Assembly (NCBI GenBank): GCA_947561585.1
Contig: CANNZV010001873.1
Span: 1-64,000, forward strand
Direction: 5' to 3'
Length of the DNA stretch: 64,000 bases
From: Caprella mutica
Lineage: Eukaryota > Arthropoda > Malacostraca > Amphipoda > Caprellidae
The position numbers were made by a program, and so were the translations under genes. The notes below the pieces were generated by a model, which saw only the letters and a list, made by a program, of their open reading frames with translations, ran no database searches and was not told where the DNA came from. Shown here piece by piece: positions 61,410 through 64,000 of the stretch (position 1 is its first letter; the number at the start of each line of letters is the position of its first letter).

Positions 61410-61563
61410 CCACTCTGGAAAAAGAGGTCTTTTCAGATGGATTAATCTCTCTGTTGGAGTTTAGCAAACCTTGAAAACAGTAATAAATTAATGGGAACTG
61501 TATAATCGCGCAGCATTTAGCCTCCAAAATTCATCTGTTAGCCTAAGGTATTTTCCAGAGTGG
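61410..61563. mobile_element. 154-bp MITE with an exact 8-bp target duplication
   Basis: Ends CCACTCTGGAAAA and TTTTCCAGAGTGG are exact inverses, and CCACCAAG is duplicated at 61,402-61,409 and 61,564-61,571. The 8-bp target suggests a hAT-like family. It sits immediately beside the X-family right border. Confidence 0.9.
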
Positions 61564-61660
61564 CCACCAAGTAAAATAGTACCTACCCTACTCGGCTACG
61601 GAGTACGGACCTACCTATGTGCCTATGTCTCATAAACTCGCCATTTGTCTCTCCAGCTCT

Positions 61661-61904
61661 CCCAGTTTGTATTTGGTGCACTGAACTCCTCTGACTTTTT
61701 CAAAAATCTGAGAATTAGCTGCCAACATTTTTCATCAATTTGTCTAGTCCTCCAACATTTGTACAGTTTCTCCAAAAATTAATGGTAGTAATATTAAATA
61801 GGATTTAATAGCTAAATATCCTCCGACATTGCAGGAATTTCATTATTAGAGAAATTGAATATCTCCCGACATATCTTTGGAATTTACCACCAAATACAAT
61901 CTGG
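61661..61904. mobile_element. X-family element, short complete copy
   Basis: A 244-bp element with ends CCCAGTTTGTATTTGGTG and CACCAAATACAATCTGG, with repeated TCCTCCGAC-like words inside. AGCTCTC occurs close to both borders. It serves as the template for interpreting 57,792-61,398. Confidence 0.8.
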
Positions 61905-62817
61905 CTGAGCTCTCTCCAAAATTCAACAAATTCTCTCCAAAATGATCAAATTGAAATTATTAATTATCATTAATTCTCTCCAAAAATAACATTGTAGCAT
62001 AGGAGAAAAATAGATAAAACTCACCATAGGCCTATTTGCAATTGAAGGGCTCAAAATAATTTTCACAAACTCTCCATTAAAATGACGAGTTTGGACATGC
62101 TTTATAAGTTTATTACTTAGGGGATCCATGTTTTAACCCGCGCACGCATGGGCAACACCTGAAATAGTGAAATTTGACTCAAAAACAGGATTTACCGTAC
62201 AGCTAACCACACATTCATTTGGATAGGTAAAGGTGTCATTCAAATGTTATTCGAAAGGGAAAAGGTTGTTCTTCATTCTGCAACAAACAGAATTTCTAAA
62301 AGTTTGACCAAATTTGCGAAACAATGGCCCAAATTCAGTAGATTTTTGAATAAAATATGTTTTGGATAACATGTGTCATTTTTTTCTATGATACTTTCAA
62401 GATATTTCATGATGTATTTAGATAGAATTTTTTATGCTTAATCTGACTGTATCTTCCTTTTTCCTCTAACTCTAATAATTCAGAAATTATGAGGAATTTT
62501 CTGGAAAAACAGTACAAACTGTCTACTTAGGTACACTGTACACAGCTAGCGTGTGCAGGCACACACACCTCACCCGTAACTTTAGCACACAGATTTATCA
62601 TGCGCAGCTAACTAAACCTATTCTCCCGAGTTACTCCTTACCCTCAACTTCCACCCCTATTTGACCCACATCATTAGATAAAGCTCACGGAGACGCAAAT
62701 TTTGATGTAAGGCAACCCATAAAGCAACATTTCCATTTTTGCTGTCTACCTAGGTACCCAAAAGTTGTGTACGGGTTAAAGTGTGGCAGGAAAGCCGCCA
62801 GTTTAGTAAGAGAGTGG
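61905..62817. other. AT-rich stretch, nothing assigned
   Basis: CTCTCCAAAAT words recur just after the X-family copy (61,911-61,985). No gene or complete element is recognised. Confidence 0.45.
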
Positions 62818-62825
62818 ACTGGATC

Positions 62826-62966
62826 CCAGTCTGAAAAGTACAGCAGGATTTGTGAATTAATCCTGCGCCCAAATCCTATTTTCGGTTTTCCCATGTTATT
62901 TGCTGCGCCCAAATCCCAATTTCTGTAAAAAATCCTTGGTCTGAGGAGACCTTCTTTTCAGACTGG
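62826..62966. mobile_element. 141-bp MITE with an exact 8-bp target duplication
   Basis: Ends CCAGTCTGAAAAG and CTTTTCAGACTGG are inverted, and ACTGGATC is duplicated at 62,818-62,825 and 62,967-62,974. Inside, CTGCGCCCAAATCC occurs twice. Its ends resemble those of the X family (CCAGTCTG) and of the 61,410 MITE (CCACTCTG). Confidence 0.9.
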
Positions 62967-62974
62967 ACTGGATC

Positions 62975-63640
62975 CCATGTTAAAGAGTATGTCAGTTAAA
63001 GCCAATTAATTGGCTTAGATTTCAAAAGGTCAAAACTCAGATATGTCTAATTGACTTTAAATTTTGAATTAATTTTTATGTTCATTGTTCCCATGTTAAT
63101 TTTGGCTTGAAATCTATAAAAATTTAGCCAAATTGGCTTGGCTCAGAATTTTTGTGAAATTTTGGCTTAAAAATTGGCTTACAATATTCCAGCCTCTGAA
63201 ACATGGAGTAGTGAGTGGATCCAGGTCACCACATTTAAGATACTTTAAGGACACTGCCCCCCGAAGAAATCTCAAAATTTTATCTTTTTTTTTTTATTGT
63301 GTAAATAGTTGCTTTATAACCTTCTTATAGTGTGTGCAAAATATCAGAAGTCTCGTATAACTCTAACCCCCTGGGGAGAGGGAGAAAGGGAAAAGTGGGC
63401 CGGGGGGTAGGGAGTCAATATGTACTCTAAAAACCATCTCTCAGCCAATTATAATTCGTAATAATTAATTATATCGCTATATCTGGTATCTAACATACCC
63501 GTGTACCACGCACACACCAATGAATCCAAAGAGAGATTAGCCAGTTGCCCCTAAACCTTCGAAGTGGAAGGACGCTGCGTGTCAGATCATCAAACTTTGA
63601 AAGGAAATTCCTACTAATTTTGATAGCTACAAATCTTGTA
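62975..63640. other. spacer with TTGGCTT words, nothing assigned
   Basis: 62,995-63,185 is rich in TTGGCTTA/AAGCCAA words, possibly a decayed repeat. The rest has no recognisable feature. Confidence 0.4.
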
Positions 63641-63653
63641 ATTCAAAAGATCC

Positions 63654-63935
63654 CACCTGCTTTTTGGTTGAAGCTAGAGCATTGCGGTTTTTTGCATTCG
63701 ATAGTCCATAATGATTTTCTTCAATTTTTGATTTTCGAATTTGTTGTAGAAAATTTTTTCCAACAAAAAATTATTTTCAAAATTTTTGGTTTACTTTTTA
63801 TGAAAAAGTCAAAATTTAGAAAACCCATCCGAAAATCAAAAATCGAAGAAAATCATATTGTAGATATCAGTATGGAGAATCGAATGCAAAAAACTGCAAT
63901 GCTCTAGCTTCAACCAAAAAACAGGTGGGTTTTTT
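63654..63935. repeat. 280-bp inverted repeat near the right edge
   Basis: CCCACCTGCTTTTTGGTTGA at 63,655 pairs with TCAACCAAAAAACAGGTGGG near 63,910, and pairing continues through AGAGCATTGC, TTTTTGCATTCGAT and GATTTTCTTC, leaving a loop of about 80 bp. Likely a foldback MITE; the frame through it is not a gene. Confidence 0.85.
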
Positions 63936-64000
63936 TTTTAAAATGGTTCGAAATTTGTTCGAAATTCGAATAACTCGTTTTCTATGGGTCTAATCGAAAA

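Noticed and set aside
61143..61445. 100-codon plus frame near the X-family right end
   Set aside because: Spans element borders and TTCCACCGAC repeats; no similarity to a protein domain is recognisable.
63545..63907. 120-codon plus frame near the window end
   Set aside because: Runs through both arms of a 280-bp inverted repeat; not a plausible protein.

Overview
The window is animal nuclear DNA: AT-rich, with intron-split genes that use GT/AG splice sites, secreted lipoprotein and immune-receptor domains, F-box/LRR coding sequence, a decayed Tc1-type transposon, many short inverted-repeat elements and long minisatellites. A two-Ig, one-TM, TIR receptor of the IL-1R type beside a large lipid transfer protein gene suggests an invertebrate bilaterian. 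Such Ig-TIR receptors are known from lophotrochozoans and chordates rather than arthropods, so I lean to a lophotrochozoan, without proof.

Layout. 1-2,672: 32-bp satellite, running off the left edge. 3,257-9,890 (+): nine-exon Ig-Ig-TM-TIR receptor gene (475 aa), its introns packed with MITEs. 10,376-12,206: 1.8-kb non-autonomous transposon with an exact 8-bp target duplication. 12,383-12,830: 30-bp minisatellite. 13,459-25,476 (-): fifteen-exon large lipid transfer protein gene (2,364 aa, apolipophorin/vitellogenin family) with TATA box and poly(A) signal; intron 1 holds a second, distinct array of the 32-bp satellite. 25,953-31,880: arrays with 17-, 34- and 29-bp periods. 32,420-40,338 (-): a short F-box gene (174 aa) with decayed LRR sequence downstream and a 6-kb first intron holding a transposon with an 18-bp array and a dead Tc1 element. 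41,288-45,643: a 40-bp array, then the third 32-bp satellite array with 1,280-bp higher-order repeats. 47,637-49,125: 21- and 20-bp arrays. 49,655-54,345: a 4.7-kb 15-bp array, open on both strands. 56,052-63,935: no gene; nested foldback elements, including a near-perfect palindrome of about 900 bp.

The receptor and lipoprotein genes are convergent (stops 3.6 kb apart) and need not be functionally related; both encode extracellular or surface proteins. Tandem repeats occupy close to a third of the window, and most other non-genic sequence is recognisable MITE or foldback DNA. Splice structures were built by hand: every junction has GT/AG and the reading phases close exactly, but no transcript evidence was available. 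Most long open frames inside the minisatellites are by-products of repeat units whose codons cannot easily mutate to stops.
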